The position numbers were made by a program, and so were the translations under genes. Of a stretch of 64,000 nt of DNA, positions 47,933-57,262 are shown in pieces. The notes beneath the pieces are model-generated. The model did not search any database. It was given only the letters and a program-made list of their open reading frames with translations, and was not told the DNA's origin. Positions within the stretch are counted from its first letter, which is position 1; each line of letters starts with the position of its first letter. The stretch is from positions 3,658,001-3,722,000 of the forward strand of contig UGYN01000002.1 in NCBI GenBank assembly GCA_900457075.1. Direction: 5' to 3'. The stretch is from Serratia quinivorans (GTDB lineage: Bacteria; Pseudomonadota; Gammaproteobacteria; Enterobacterales; Enterobacteriaceae).

Positions 47933-49417
47933 ATGATACCTGTCGTCGCGCTAGTAGGGCGCCCGAATGTGGGTAAATCCACCTTGTTTAACCGTTTAAC
48001 CCATACGCGCGATGCGCTGGTGGCGGATTTCCCCGGGCTAACGCGAGACCGCAAGTATGGTCGTGCTGAGGTTGAGGGTAATGAATTTATTATCGTCGAT
48101 ACCGGGGGCATTGACGGCACCGAAGATGGCGTTGAAACACGCATGGCCGGTCAGTCGCTGCTGGCGATCGAAGAAGCAGACATCGTGCTGTTTATGGTCG
48201 ATGCTCGCGCCGGTCTGATGCCAGCCGATCTGGGCATTGCCCAGCATCTGCGCAATCGTCAGAAAGCCACCTTCCTGGTCGCCAACAAAACCGACGGTAT
48301 GGATCCAGACATGGCCGCCGCCGATTTCTATTCGCTGGGCCTGGGCGACGTGCATCCGATCGCGGCTTCCCACGGTCGTGGCGTAGCGCAGTTGATCGAG
48401 CACGTACTGGTGCCGTTTGTCGGTGAAAAGCCGGAAGAAGTCGAGCTGACCGAAGAAGAGGCTAACGCCGCTTATTGGGCCGAGCAAGAAGGTGAAACCC
48501 TCGAAGGCGCAGACGAAGAGCCGGAAGACGACTTCAACCCGCAGGATCTGCCAATCAAGCTGGCTATCGTGGGTCGTCCTAACGTAGGTAAGTCCACACT
48601 GACTAACCGCATTCTCGGCGAAGATCGTGTCGTGGTCTACGACATGCCGGGCACGACCCGTGACAGCATCTATATCCCGATGGTCCGCGACGAGCGCGAA
48701 TACGTGCTGATCGATACCGCCGGGGTACGTAAGCGCGGCAAGGTTACGGAAACCGTAGAGAAGTTCTCGGTAATCAAAACCCTGCAGGCGATTGAAGACG
48801 CCAACGTGGTGTTGCTGGTCGTGGATGCACGCGAAGGCATTTCCGATCAGGATCTCTCGCTGCTCGGCTTTATCCTCAATAGTGGGCGCTCACTGGTGAT
48901 TGTCGTCAACAAGTGGGACGGCATGAGCGAGGAAGATCGCGATCACGTGAAAGAGATGCTCGATCTGCGTCTGGGCTTTGTCGATTTCGCCCGCATTCAT
49001 TTTATCTCTGCCCTGCATGGTAGCGGCGTTGGCAACTTGTTCGTGTCGGTACTGGAAGCTTACGAGTGTGCGACCCGCCGCGTGAACACCTCAATGCTGA
49101 CCAAAATCATGCAGATGGCTGCCGACGATCACCAACCGCCGTTGGTACGTGGCCGCCGCGTGAAGCTGAAATATGCGCACGCCGGTGGGTATAACCCGCC
49201 GATTGTGGTGATCCACGGCAACCAGGTGACCGATCTGTCCGATTCGTACAAACGCTACCTGATGAACTACTTCCGTCGTTCTCTGAAGGTGATGGGTACG
49301 CCGATCCGCATCCAGTTCAAAGAGGGTGAGAACCCGTTCGCCGGCAAGCGTAACCTGCTGACGCCGAACCAGATGCGCAAGCGTAAACGTCTGATGAGCC
49401 ACCTGAAGAAAGGCTAA
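47933..49417 (+). CDS. der: ribosome-assembly GTPase Der (EngA)
   Basis: This essential GTPase with two tandem G domains matures the 50S subunit. The 494-residue protein has two [10 protein letters not shown]-loops (about residues 8-16 and 211-219). DTGG and DTAG G3 motifs and NKTD/NKWD G4 motifs are present. An acidic linker ([13 protein letters not shown]) separates the G domains, and a KH-like domain ends the protein. A strong terminator follows. Confidence 0.98.
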   Translation: MIPVVALVGRPNVGKSTLFNRLTHTRDALVADFPGLTRDRKYGRAEVEGNEFIIVDTGGIDGTEDGVETRMAGQSLLAIEEADIVLFMVDARAGLMPADLGIAQHLRNRQKATFLVANKTDGMDPDMAAADFYSLGLGDVHPIAASHGRGVAQLIEHVLVPFVGEKPEEVELTEEEANAAYWAEQEGETLEGADEEPEDDFNPQDLPIKLAIVGRPNVGKSTLTNRILGEDRVVVYDMPGTTRDSIYIPMVRDEREYVLIDTAGVRKRGKVTETVEKFSVIKTLQAIEDANVVLLVVDAREGISDQDLSLLGFILNSGRSLVIVVNKWDGMSEEDRDHVKEMLDLRLGFVDFARIHFISALHGSGVGNLFVSVLEAYECATRRVNTSMLTKIMQMAADDHQPPLVRGRRVKLKYAHAGGYNPPIVVIHGNQVTDLSDSYKRYLMNYFRRSLKVMGTPIRIQFKEGENPFAGKRNLLTPNQMRKRKRLMSHLKKG

Positions 49418-49429
49418 TCATAAGAATGA

Positions 49430-49461
49430 GGGGCGCGGTATCACTACCGCGCCCCTTTTTT
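49430..49461 (+). terminator. Rho-independent terminator of der
   Basis: GGGGCGCGGTA / TACCGCGCCCC form an 11-base perfect stem with a TCAC loop, followed by a T-run. Confidence 0.93.
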
Positions 49462-49519
49462 ATTGGATCGAAATCGTTTTATTATCTGACTATTACCGCC
49501 GTTAGCCTGAAGGAACATC

Positions 49520-50476
49520 ATGTCCTGGGAAACCTGGAGTTTTGCATTCAACGTCACCGTCCCCAATCTGTTAATGATGTTGCTGGGCATATTGCTGCGC
49601 CACTGGCGCTTGATGGACGACCGTTTTATCGATGGAGCCACCAAGCTGGTGTTTAACCTGGCGCTGCCCTGTTTGTTGTTCTTCAGCATCGCCACCAACC
49701 ACCCGCAGTTGCTGGGCAACCTGCCGCTGGTAATCTTTGGCGCTATTGGCACCGTGGTCACCTTCCTGCTGCTGGAAGTGGCGGCTATCTGGCTGGTTAA
49801 AGAGCCACGTGAGCGCGGTGTCTTTGTGCAGGGGGGCTTCCGTGCCAATACCGCTATTGTCGGCCTGGCCTATGCCATGACCGCTTACGGCAGTGAGGGC
49901 GTGGCGTTAGGGTCGCTGTACCTGACGGTGACGGTGATCCTGTTTAACATACTGTCAGTGATCACCCTCACGCGTAGCCTGCAGGGTGGGCAGGGCAAGC
50001 GGATCAGTCGTCTGTCGCTGTTGCGCAGTATTGTCACCAATCCGCTGATTATCGGCCTGGTGTGCGGACTGGCTTATGCCCAGACCGGTCTGGGGATACC
50101 TCAGGTGATCCGGCAGACCGGCAGCTATATCTCCGCACTGTCGTTGCCGCTGGCCTTGTTGTGCACCGGGGCAAGTTTGGACCTGCGCGCCATGTTTCGT
50201 TCGTCCAACGTGGCGGCGCTGTCCTCTTCGGCCAAGCTGTTTGTCGTGCCAGTGATAATGACGCTGAGTGGCTGGCTGTGCGGTTTTCACGGCGCGGCGT
50301 TGGGGATTATTTTCCTGTTCTCGGCCACGCCAACGGCTTCTGGCAGCTATGTGATGACGCGTGCGATGGGGGGGAACGCCACGCTGGCGGCGAATATTAT
50401 CGCCATCACCACCGTCGGCTCGTTTTTCACTACCGCGTTGGGCATCTATTTCTTACGCTCATGGGGCGTGATTTAA
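49520..50476 (+). CDS. AEC-family transporter (auxin efflux carrier type)
   Basis: This 318-residue membrane protein has ten predicted spans and typical AEC-family sequence (NVTVPNLLMMLLGILLRHWRLMDDRFIDGATKLVFNLALPCLLFF). The family includes malate, malonate and auxin-like carriers such as E. coli YfdV. I cannot name the substrate. It stands alone between der and yfgJ, an insertion compared with E. coli. Confidence 0.82.
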   Translation: MSWETWSFAFNVTVPNLLMMLLGILLRHWRLMDDRFIDGATKLVFNLALPCLLFFSIATNHPQLLGNLPLVIFGAIGTVVTFLLLEVAAIWLVKEPRERGVFVQGGFRANTAIVGLAYAMTAYGSEGVALGSLYLTVTVILFNILSVITLTRSLQGGQGKRISRLSLLRSIVTNPLIIGLVCGLAYAQTGLGIPQVIRQTGSYISALSLPLALLCTGASLDLRAMFRSSNVAALSSSAKLFVVPVIMTLSGWLCGFHGAALGIIFLFSATPTASGSYVMTRAMGGNATLAANIIAITTVGSFFTTALGIYFLRSWGVI

Positions 50477-50489
50477 CCAGGGAGTGACT

Positions 50490-50711
50490 ATGGAAGCGCA
50501 GTGTCCGCAATGCGATCAAACGATGGAGTGGGTGAATGGTCACTACCATTGCACCGCCTGTAACAGCGATTATCAGCAGTTGGCCCACTGCCCGGATTGC
50601 GGGCAGCCATTACAAGAACTCAAGGCCTGCGGCGCGGTGGACTACCTGTGCCAGAACGGCCATGGGTTGATATCCAAAAAGCGGGTGTTATTCAGTTATC
50701 AGCCGTTGTAA
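50490..50711 (+). CDS. yfgJ: zinc-ribbon protein YfgJ
   Basis: This 73-residue protein has CPQC, CTAC and CPDC pairs, so it probably folds as two zinc ribbons. The motif LKACGAVDYLCQNGHGLISKKRV matches E. coli YfgJ closely. I chose the ATG at 50490, with CAGGGAG upstream; a GTG two codons before is possible. Function unknown. Confidence 0.9.
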   Translation: MEAQCPQCDQTMEWVNGHYHCTACNSDYQQLAHCPDCGQPLQELKACGAVDYLCQNGHGLISKKRVLFSYQPL

Positions 50712-50715
50712 GCGT

Positions 50716-51057
50716 TCACTCATCCACCTGACCGGTTTTCCACAGGTCGACCAACGCCTGCGGGGCGCTGGTTTCCGGGATCAGCAGTACGATTTCGCTG
50801 CGTAAAGTTTGGCTGTAATAGCTGATCTGCACGCGAAAATAACGTTGGTCACCGCAGCCGGGAGAGTCCGGTTGCCCCTCTTCCTGGGCGTAGGGCAGCG
50901 TCTGGTTCAACAGTTGATTCAGGCGCTGCCGTTGTTCTGGCGTAATGTCGGCCAGCGCAATGCGCCGCTGGCCCGCCAGTTTGGGAATAAAGGCGAAGCC
51001 GCCTTCACGCGCCAGCTCAATGACCGTGTCCTGATTGAGTGCCGGCAAGGGTTTCAT
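50716..51057 (-). CDS. emfourin, inhibitor of the M4 protease protealysin
   Basis: This 113-residue small protein matches emfourin, a slow tight-binding protein inhibitor of protealysin described in S. proteamaculans. The gene follows the protease with a one-base overlap (TAATG), so the two are translated together. There is no signal peptide. Characteristic stretches include FAFIPKLAGQRRIALADITPEQRQRL. The inhibitor gene directly after its target protease suggests self-protection in the cytoplasm. Confidence 0.88.
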   Translation of the reverse strand: MKPLPALNQDTVIELAREGGFAFIPKLAGQRRIALADITPEQRQRLNQLLNQTLPYAQEEGQPDSPGCGDQRYFRVQISYYSQTLRSEIVLLIPETSAPQALVDLWKTGQVDE

Positions 51058-52082
51058 TACTCTACCCCTACCTGATGCCAGGCCTGCTGTACCTTATCCG
51101 CCACTTTACTGTCGAAGCGCTGTTTGGCATGTTTCACCGTGGTACGGGCAAAGGTGGCGAAGTCAGCGTCCTGCGGCAGTGTCTTATCGCAAAGCGTGTC
51201 GTACCAGATGTAACCGGCTTTCTCCCAGGCAAAGCCGCCCAGAGCCGTGGCCGCCAGATAGAAGGCGCGGTTGGGAATGCCGGAGTTGAGGTGGACGCCG
51301 CCGTTATCCTCTTTGGTCTGAATGTAGTCTTTCATGTCGGCCGGCTGCGGATCTTTCCCCAGCAGCGGATCGTTGTAGGCGGTACCGGGTGCCGACATCG
51401 AACGCAGGCCCTTGCCGTTGATGCCTTTCGCCAGCAGGCCTTCGCCAATCAGCCAGTCGGCCTTATCCGCGGTTTGCTTGAGGTGGAACTGTTTGACCAG
51501 AGAACCGAACACGTCAGACAGCGACTCATTCAGCGCACCGGCCTGTTGGAAGTAAATTAGTCCGGCCTCGCTTTCGGTGACGCCGTGTGCCAGTTCGTGG
51601 CCGACTACGTCGATGGCGATGGTAAAACGGTTAAAGATTTCGCCGTCACCATCGCCGAAGACCATTTGCTGGCCGTTCCAAAAGGCGTTCTGGTATTCCT
51701 TGCCGTAATGCACGCTGCCGGTCAGCGGCAGGCCTTGATTGTCCAGCGAGTTGCGTTTGAATGCCTGCCAGAAGAAATCGTAGGTGACGCCGAGGTAGTC
51801 ATAGGCTTCATCCACCGCCACGTCATGATTACTGGCCTGGCCCTCATTACGCACCTGTTTACCCGGCAGTTGGGTGCCGTTTTCGGCATCAAAAATATCG
51901 CGGATGACTTCGCCACCGGTCGAGGTTTTCGCCCCGGGGGCGCGTAACGGCTTGTTGCCGAGCAGGCTTTGAACGTGGTTCAGGGTGTGTAATGCGCAGT
52001 CGCGCTGCGGCAGGCTGCCGTGCTCAATGATCCGACGCAGCATATAAGGGGGAATGACCGAACGCGCTGTCAGGGTCGGCAT
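51057..52082 (-). CDS. protealysin (M4/thermolysin-family metalloprotease)
   Basis: This zinc metalloprotease has 341 residues. A short 50-residue propeptide carries the PPL-type motif near RSVIPPYMLRRI. The mature protein should start at AKTSTGGEVIRD. The catalytic HELAH lies at residues 162-166 (Glu163), and the third zinc ligand is Glu186 in NESLSD. It lacks a Sec signal, as in known protealysins. Secretion is therefore non-classical or the enzyme acts inside or on lysed cells. In Serratia it has been linked to actin cleavage and entry into eukaryotic cells. An AAGGAG site precedes the ATG. Confidence 0.93.
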   Translation of the reverse strand: MPTLTARSVIPPYMLRRIIEHGSLPQRDCALHTLNHVQSLLGNKPLRAPGAKTSTGGEVIRDIFDAENGTQLPGKQVRNEGQASNHDVAVDEAYDYLGVTYDFFWQAFKRNSLDNQGLPLTGSVHYGKEYQNAFWNGQQMVFGDGDGEIFNRFTIAIDVVGHELAHGVTESEAGLIYFQQAGALNESLSDVFGSLVKQFHLKQTADKADWLIGEGLLAKGINGKGLRSMSAPGTAYNDPLLGKDPQPADMKDYIQTKEDNGGVHLNSGIPNRAFYLAATALGGFAWEKAGYIWYDTLCDKTLPQDADFATFARTTVKHAKQRFDSKVADKVQQAWHQVGVE

Positions 52083-52123
52083 AGTGGCTCTCCTTGAGTA
52101 AAGATTCCGCCACTAAGTGTAGT

Positions 52124-53206
52124 TCAGACATCGTAAAGACGGTGATCGTGAGTGCTGACCGCCGGGCTGGTTTTATGGGGGCTGACGCGTTTGACCGAGG
52201 CGCGGACCGCCAGCTTGCCGTGCAGCAGCAGGTTGCATGGGGGCGCATCGGCGCGCAGCATGCGGCGTTGCAGTAGCTGAATGGCCTCATAGCCCAACTC
52301 GTCGCGCGGCACGTGTACCGAGGTGAGCGGCACGTCATGAATTTCCGCCAGATTAAAACCGTCGGTGCTCATCACCGAAATATCACCTGGCACGCTCAAC
52401 TGCAATTTGTTGAGTGCCTTGACCGCGCCGACCGCCATATAGTCGCCACCGGCAAGAATGGCCGTCGGCAATTGTGAGCGCTGACTGACCCGGTTGATAA
52501 AGGTGGTGAGTGCCTGTTCGGCCTCTTCGCTACCGAAACCGGAGGTGGTGACCAGATGGCGACCCTCGTCAAAGGCGATGTTGTGCCGCGCATAGGCTTG
52601 TTTAATGCCCGCCAGCCGCAGCTCCATGGTGTGCCGACGCAGGCACTGCAGGTTCAGAATATGGCTGTGCCCCTGCTGGATCAGATAGTTGGCGGAGAAT
52701 TCGCCAATCAGTTGATGGTCGGGCGACACGCTATCGAGCCGCATCTGCCGGTCGCTGCAGTTAATCAGCACGCAGGGTTTATTCAGATCTGCGGCTAACT
52801 GGTGAATATGCTCGTCATCGATACCGATAATCAGCGCCGCCTGGGTCTGCGGATCGCTCATCTTTTCCAAAAACAGCGCGCCGTCGCTGTGCAGTTCCTC
52901 AAGCCCGCAATAGCGAATACGTACCTCATGTTCTGCCAGCGCAGCGGTGATGCCCTGGATCACCTTGTAGTAAAAAATATCGGTACGTACGTCAAAGGCG
53001 CGTTGTGGCGCGAAGACCATCACGCTGTTCAACATCAGTCGACCGCTGGAAATCCCCTGCAGGATGCCGTTCTGTTGGGCGCAGGCCAGCACTTTTTGGC
53101 GTGCTTCGACGCTGGTATTGGACTTGCCGGCTAAAACGCGTGAAACGGTGCTGATCGACAACCCGGTTTGGTGGGCGATCTCCTGGATTTTCAGCTTTCC
53201 GTTCAT
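52124..53206 (-). CDS. LacI-family transcriptional regulator
   Basis: This 360-residue regulator has an N-terminal helix-turn-helix (LKIQEIAHQTGLSISTVSRVLAGK), then a sugar-binding-like effector domain. It lies divergent to the MFS-GH31 pair and so probably controls them, with a probable operator at 53233. The effector may be the oligosaccharide handled by the pair. It lies 42 bases upstream of protealysin on the same strand, so some read-through into protealysin is possible. Confidence 0.87.
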   Translation of the reverse strand: MNGKLKIQEIAHQTGLSISTVSRVLAGKSNTSVEARQKVLACAQQNGILQGISSGRLMLNSVMVFAPQRAFDVRTDIFYYKVIQGITAALAEHEVRIRYCGLEELHSDGALFLEKMSDPQTQAALIIGIDDEHIHQLAADLNKPCVLINCSDRQMRLDSVSPDHQLIGEFSANYLIQQGHSHILNLQCLRRHTMELRLAGIKQAYARHNIAFDEGRHLVTTSGFGSEEAEQALTTFINRVSQRSQLPTAILAGGDYMAVGAVKALNKLQLSVPGDISVMSTDGFNLAEIHDVPLTSVHVPRDELGYEAIQLLQRRMLRADAPPCNLLLHGKLAVRASVKRVSPHKTSPAVSTHDHRLYDV

Positions 53207-53232
53207 TCTGTGATCTCCTTCAAATTTGGTGA

Positions 53233-53246
53233 TGAAAATATTTTCA
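53233..53246. promoter_or_regulatory. 14-base perfect palindrome before the LacI gene
   Basis: TGAAAATATTTTCA lies 27 bases before the LacI-family start. A related copy, TGAAAATTTTTGCA, is at 53310-53323. The pair looks like an autoregulatory operator, though it lacks the usual central CG. Confidence 0.5.
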
Positions 53247-53365
53247 CTGCATTTTTTCAGCGTACTGTCAGGCTTCGGTGGCCATTATGGCGAGCTTTTA
53301 TCCTTCGTATGAAAATTTTTGCAAAAAACCACGTTTCGCTCACGCTTCCGGCTGGCTAGTCTGAA

Positions 53366-53377
53366 TTGGTATACCAA
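53366..53377. promoter_or_regulatory. ExuR/UxuR-like palindrome before the MFS-GH31 genes
   Basis: TTGGTATACCAA is a perfect 12-base palindrome, identical to the core recalled for the hexuronate regulators ExuR/UxuR (AAATTGGTATACCAATTT). It is in the 365-base gap between LacI and the MFS gene, 195 bases before the MFS start. Confidence 0.55.
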
Positions 53378-53571
53378 CTTTATAGATTTATCAGTCCAAT
53401 TAATGGGCTGAATTATAAATAAAATGAAAATAAATCATGTGGTTGTGAAGGACGTGCGCCTGCTTCTGGGAAGCATAATGCAATTTAACACCACCCATAC
53501 CTTCGCTAACCAAACGTACCCTACCAAAAAGCGCGCTGTGTCACCGGGCAGCCGTCGTGGAGAGAAGACAG

Positions 53572-54878
53572 ATGAGTGTGGAAATTAATCAAAGGGTCGT
53601 CGACAGCGGCCGGCGTAAATTTAAATCACTGCGCTGGTGGATGCTGGCGCTGTTTCTGCTGGGTGTCACGGTTAACTACATCACTCGTAACTCGCTGGGC
53701 ATCCTGGCACCGGAGCTGAAAACCAGCCTGAATATGACCACCGAGCAGTATTCCTGGGTGGTGGCATCGTTCCAACTGGCCTATACGGTGTTTCAGCCGA
53801 TCTGCGGTTGGCTGATCGATGTGATTGGCCTGAAGATGGGGTTCCTGATCTGCGCCAGCATCTGGGCGGTGGTTTGCATGATGCATGCCGGGCCGGCACC
53901 TGGGTGCAGTTGGCGATCCTGCGCTTCTTTATGGGCGGGGCAGAAGCGGCGGCTACGCCGGCCAACGCCAAGGCGATTTCCGACTGGTTCCCGAAGAAGG
54001 AACGGCCCATCGCCGCCGGTTGGGCGGGCGTCGGGTTTTCTATTGGCGCCATGCTGGCACCGCCGATCATCGTTATTGCCCACGTCTCCTTTGGCTGGCA
54101 GGGCGCTTTCCTGTTTTCCGGCGCGCTGGCGTTGCTCTGGGTGGTGCTGTGGTGGCGGTTCTACCACTCGCCGCAGCAGCACCCCAATCTGAGCCAGCAG
54201 GAGCTGGATCTGATCCGCGAAGACAACGAGCCGGAGTTACCCCGACTGCCATTCTTCAAGTCGCTGGCCATTCTCTGCCGCAACAAAAAGTTCTACGGCA
54301 TTGCCATTCCGGCCTTTCTCGCCGAGCCGGCCTGGGCGGTATTCAGTTTCTGGGTGCCGCTGTATTTGGCCACCGAACGTGGCATGGATTTAAAACACAT
54401 CGCCATGTTTGCCTGGCTGCCGTTTTTGGCGGCGGACATCGGCAGCGTCGCCAGCGGCTATCTCACCACTTTGTACCGTAAATGGTTCGGCTGCAGCCGC
54501 GTCAACTCGGTGGTTGCCAGCTCGGTCACCGGCGCATTCATGATGGTCTCGCTGGCGTTCGTCGCGATCACCAAAGATCCCTATGTGGCGATCGCCTTGA
54601 TCTCGATCGGCGGTTTCGGCCATCAGGTGATCTCCTGCATGCTCAGCGCGCTGGTGGTGGAATCATTCGATAAAAATCAGGTAGCGACGGTCAACGGTAT
54701 GCGCGGATCAAGCGCCTGGATCGCCAGCTTCCTGTTCACGCTGCTGATCGGCGCGGTCTCCGATACCGTCGGTTTCAACCCGCTGTTTATCGCCATGGGC
54801 TTCTTCGACCTGATCGGCGCCGTATTTCTGATTGCCTTGATCGCCGAACGTGGCGGTAAAAAAACACTTAATAGTTAA
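53572..54878 (+). pseudogene. MFS transporter, anion:cation symporter family (hexuronate/sugar-acid type), single-base frameshift
   Basis: Joined over one deletion the product has about 435 residues and 12 predicted spans. It resembles ExuT/GudP-type permeases (NYITRNSLGILAPELK). The frame breaks at GGG 53890-53892; adding one G joins MMHAGAGTWVQLAILRFFMGG. The downstream part is intact to the stop and contains FMGGAEAAATPANAKAISDWFPKKERP. The ATG at 53572 follows AGAGAAG. It lies five bases before a GH31 gene, so import of a hydrolysed or intact glycoside is likely. The frameshift is probably a base-calling deletion. Confidence 0.82.
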
Positions 54879-54883
54879 GTTGG

Positions 54884-57256
54884 ATGCCTATGAAAACCTT
54901 AAAAAATTGGACGTTGGCCGGTCAGTATGCCGATCGCATTGAGCTGTTGGTCGACGAACGTCACCTGTTCTGTCTTTACGTGCTGGAAAACAGCCTGTTC
55001 CGCGTGTTGATTAAACGCAATGGCGAGTTGGCGCTGGATCGCACCTGGAGCATTGCGCCGCAGACTGATGTGCCCTGGGAAGGGCGTGATCGTTTGAGCG
55101 TGGCCGGCTTCGGCCTGCCGGGTTATCAGTTGCAGCAACATGAGGATCGGCTGGTGGTGACGACGTCTGCACTGCGCGTTACCGTGCATCAGCCGCTGTG
55201 GCTGGAGTGGGAGCACTGCAACGCCGCCGGTGAATGGCTTCCGCTGGCCGCCGATCGGCCAACCAGCGCTTACCTGCTGAACCCGCACGGTGACGGCGTG
55301 GCCCACTACCAGCGCCGTCAGGCCGCCGAGCGGTACTATGGCCTGGGTGAGAAGGCCGGTGATTTGGAACGCAGCGGTCGCCGCTTTGAAATGCGCAACC
55401 TGGACGCGATGGGTTACAACGCCGCCAGCACCGATCCGCTGTACAAGCACATTCCTTTCACCATCACCCGTGGGGAAGAGGCCAGTTTCGGGCTGTTTTA
55501 CGACAACCTGAGCAGTTGCTGGCTGGATCTGGGCAATGAGATCGATAACTACCATCTGGCCTATCGCCGCTATCAGGCCGAAGCGGGAGATCTGGATTAT
55601 TACCTGTTCCTCGGCCCCAAAGTGCTGGACGTGACCAAGGCGTTTGTACGCCTGACCGGCAAGACTCACTTCGGCCCGAAATGGAGCCTGGGCTACAGCG
55701 GTTCCACCATGCATTACACCGATGCGCCGGACGCCCAGCAGCAGCTACAGCAGTTTATTCAGCTCTGTCGCCAGCATGATATTCCCTGCGACTCGTTCCA
55801 ACTGTCGTCGGGTTATACCTCGATCGGCAACAAGCGCTATGTATTCAACTGGAACTACGACAAGGTGCCGCAGCCCAAACAGTTGAGCCAGGCATTTCAC
55901 GACGCCGGGTTAAAGCTGGCGGCCAACATCAAGCCGTGCCTGTTGCAGGATCATCCGCAGTATCAGCAGGCGGCGGAGCAGGGGTTGTTTATCCGGGATT
56001 CCGAAAGCGACCGGCCGGAGCGCTCCAGCTTTTGGGATGACGAAGGCTCGCACCTCGACTTCACCAATCCTGCGGCGGTGCAATGGTGGCAGCAGGGCGT
56101 GACGCAGCAGCTGCTGGAGATGGGCATTGATTCCACCTGGAATGACAATAACGAATACGAAGTGTGGGACGGAGAGGCGCGTTGCCACGGTTTTGGCACG
56201 CCTATCGCCATCAAGCACATTCGCCCGGTGATGCCGTTACTGATGATGCGCGCTTCAATGGAGGCTCAGCAACGCTTTGCTCCCGAGCTGCGGCCCTACC
56301 TGATCTCGCGTTCCGGTTGCGCCGGTATGCAGCGCTATGTGCAGACCTGGAGCGGCGACAACCGCACCAACTGGCAGACTTTGCGTTACAACATCCGTAT
56401 GGGGTTGGGCATGAGCCTGTCTGGCCTGTATAACCTGGGGCACGACGTCGGCGGTTTCTCCGGTGACAAGCCGGACGCCGAACTCCTGGTGCGCTGGGTA
56501 CAAAACGGCGTGATGCATCCGCGTTTCACCATTCACTCCTGGAACGATGACGCCACGGTGAATGAACCCTGGATGTATCCGGCCGCTACCCCGGCGGTAC
56601 GCGAGGCGATTAACCTGCGTTACCGGCTGATGCCATATTTCTACACCCTGCTGTGGCAGGCCAGTGCCGACGATGAGCCGATGCTGCGCCCGACCTTCCT
56701 CGACCATGAGCATGACGAGCAGACCCTGAAAGAAACCGATGATTTTATGATTGGTCGCGATCTGCTGGTGGCAAGCGTAGTGGAGCAGGGGCAACGCCAG
56801 CGGCCGGTGTATCTGCCGGATAACGGCGATGGTTGGTATTGCTTCTACAGCGGCCAGTGGTTCAGTGGCGGCCAGACGGTGGTGCTGGAAGCCCCGCTGG
56901 AGCGCTTGCCGCTGCTGGTGCGTGCCGGTGCGGCATTGCCGTTGTCATCCCGCCTGGCGCATGTTGACGTAACGGCGGACGATCGACGTGAGCTTAAGTT
57001 GTACCCGCTAAAAGGCTGTGGCAGCGCTTCTGGGCTGTTGTTCGAAGATGACGGCGAGAGTTATGGCTGGCAGCAGGGCGACGCGCTGTGGCTGCGCTGG
57101 GAGATGCTCAGTGACAATCAGCGCATCACGCTGAACCTCACCACCGAGGGGCGCTTTAAACCGGCATGGCGAACCATCACCTTCAGCTTGCCTGCCGGAG
57201 AAGCGCGCGAGTTGTGGATCAACGGCGCGCCCGGCAACAGTTTTACGCTGGAATAA
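54884..57256 (+). CDS. glycoside hydrolase family 31 alpha-glycosidase
   Basis: This 790-residue protein is a cytosolic GH31 enzyme with no signal peptide. The nucleophile is Asp421 in STWNDNNEYE, matching the family WxDMNE-type motif. The acid/base is Asp492 in WSGDNRTNW. N-terminal galactose-mutarotase-like and C-terminal beta-sandwich regions fit the family length. Substrate range in GH31 is broad (alpha-glucosides, alpha-xylosides, sulfoquinovosides), and I cannot name it here. The paired MFS and hexuronate-like operator hint at an acidic or modified sugar. A second ATG at 54890 is also possible. Confidence 0.88.
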   Translation: MPMKTLKNWTLAGQYADRIELLVDERHLFCLYVLENSLFRVLIKRNGELALDRTWSIAPQTDVPWEGRDRLSVAGFGLPGYQLQQHEDRLVVTTSALRVTVHQPLWLEWEHCNAAGEWLPLAADRPTSAYLLNPHGDGVAHYQRRQAAERYYGLGEKAGDLERSGRRFEMRNLDAMGYNAASTDPLYKHIPFTITRGEEASFGLFYDNLSSCWLDLGNEIDNYHLAYRRYQAEAGDLDYYLFLGPKVLDVTKAFVRLTGKTHFGPKWSLGYSGSTMHYTDAPDAQQQLQQFIQLCRQHDIPCDSFQLSSGYTSIGNKRYVFNWNYDKVPQPKQLSQAFHDAGLKLAANIKPCLLQDHPQYQQAAEQGLFIRDSESDRPERSSFWDDEGSHLDFTNPAAVQWWQQGVTQQLLEMGIDSTWNDNNEYEVWDGEARCHGFGTPIAIKHIRPVMPLLMMRASMEAQQRFAPELRPYLISRSGCAGMQRYVQTWSGDNRTNWQTLRYNIRMGLGMSLSGLYNLGHDVGGFSGDKPDAELLVRWVQNGVMHPRFTIHSWNDDATVNEPWMYPAATPAVREAINLRYRLMPYFYTLLWQASADDEPMLRPTFLDHEHDEQTLKETDDFMIGRDLLVASVVEQGQRQRPVYLPDNGDGWYCFYSGQWFSGGQTVVLEAPLERLPLLVRAGAALPLSSRLAHVDVTADDRRELKLYPLKGCGSASGLLFEDDGESYGWQQGDALWLRWEMLSDNQRITLNLTTEGRFKPAWRTITFSLPAGEARELWINGAPGNSFTLE

Positions 57257-57262
57257 GCGGAA

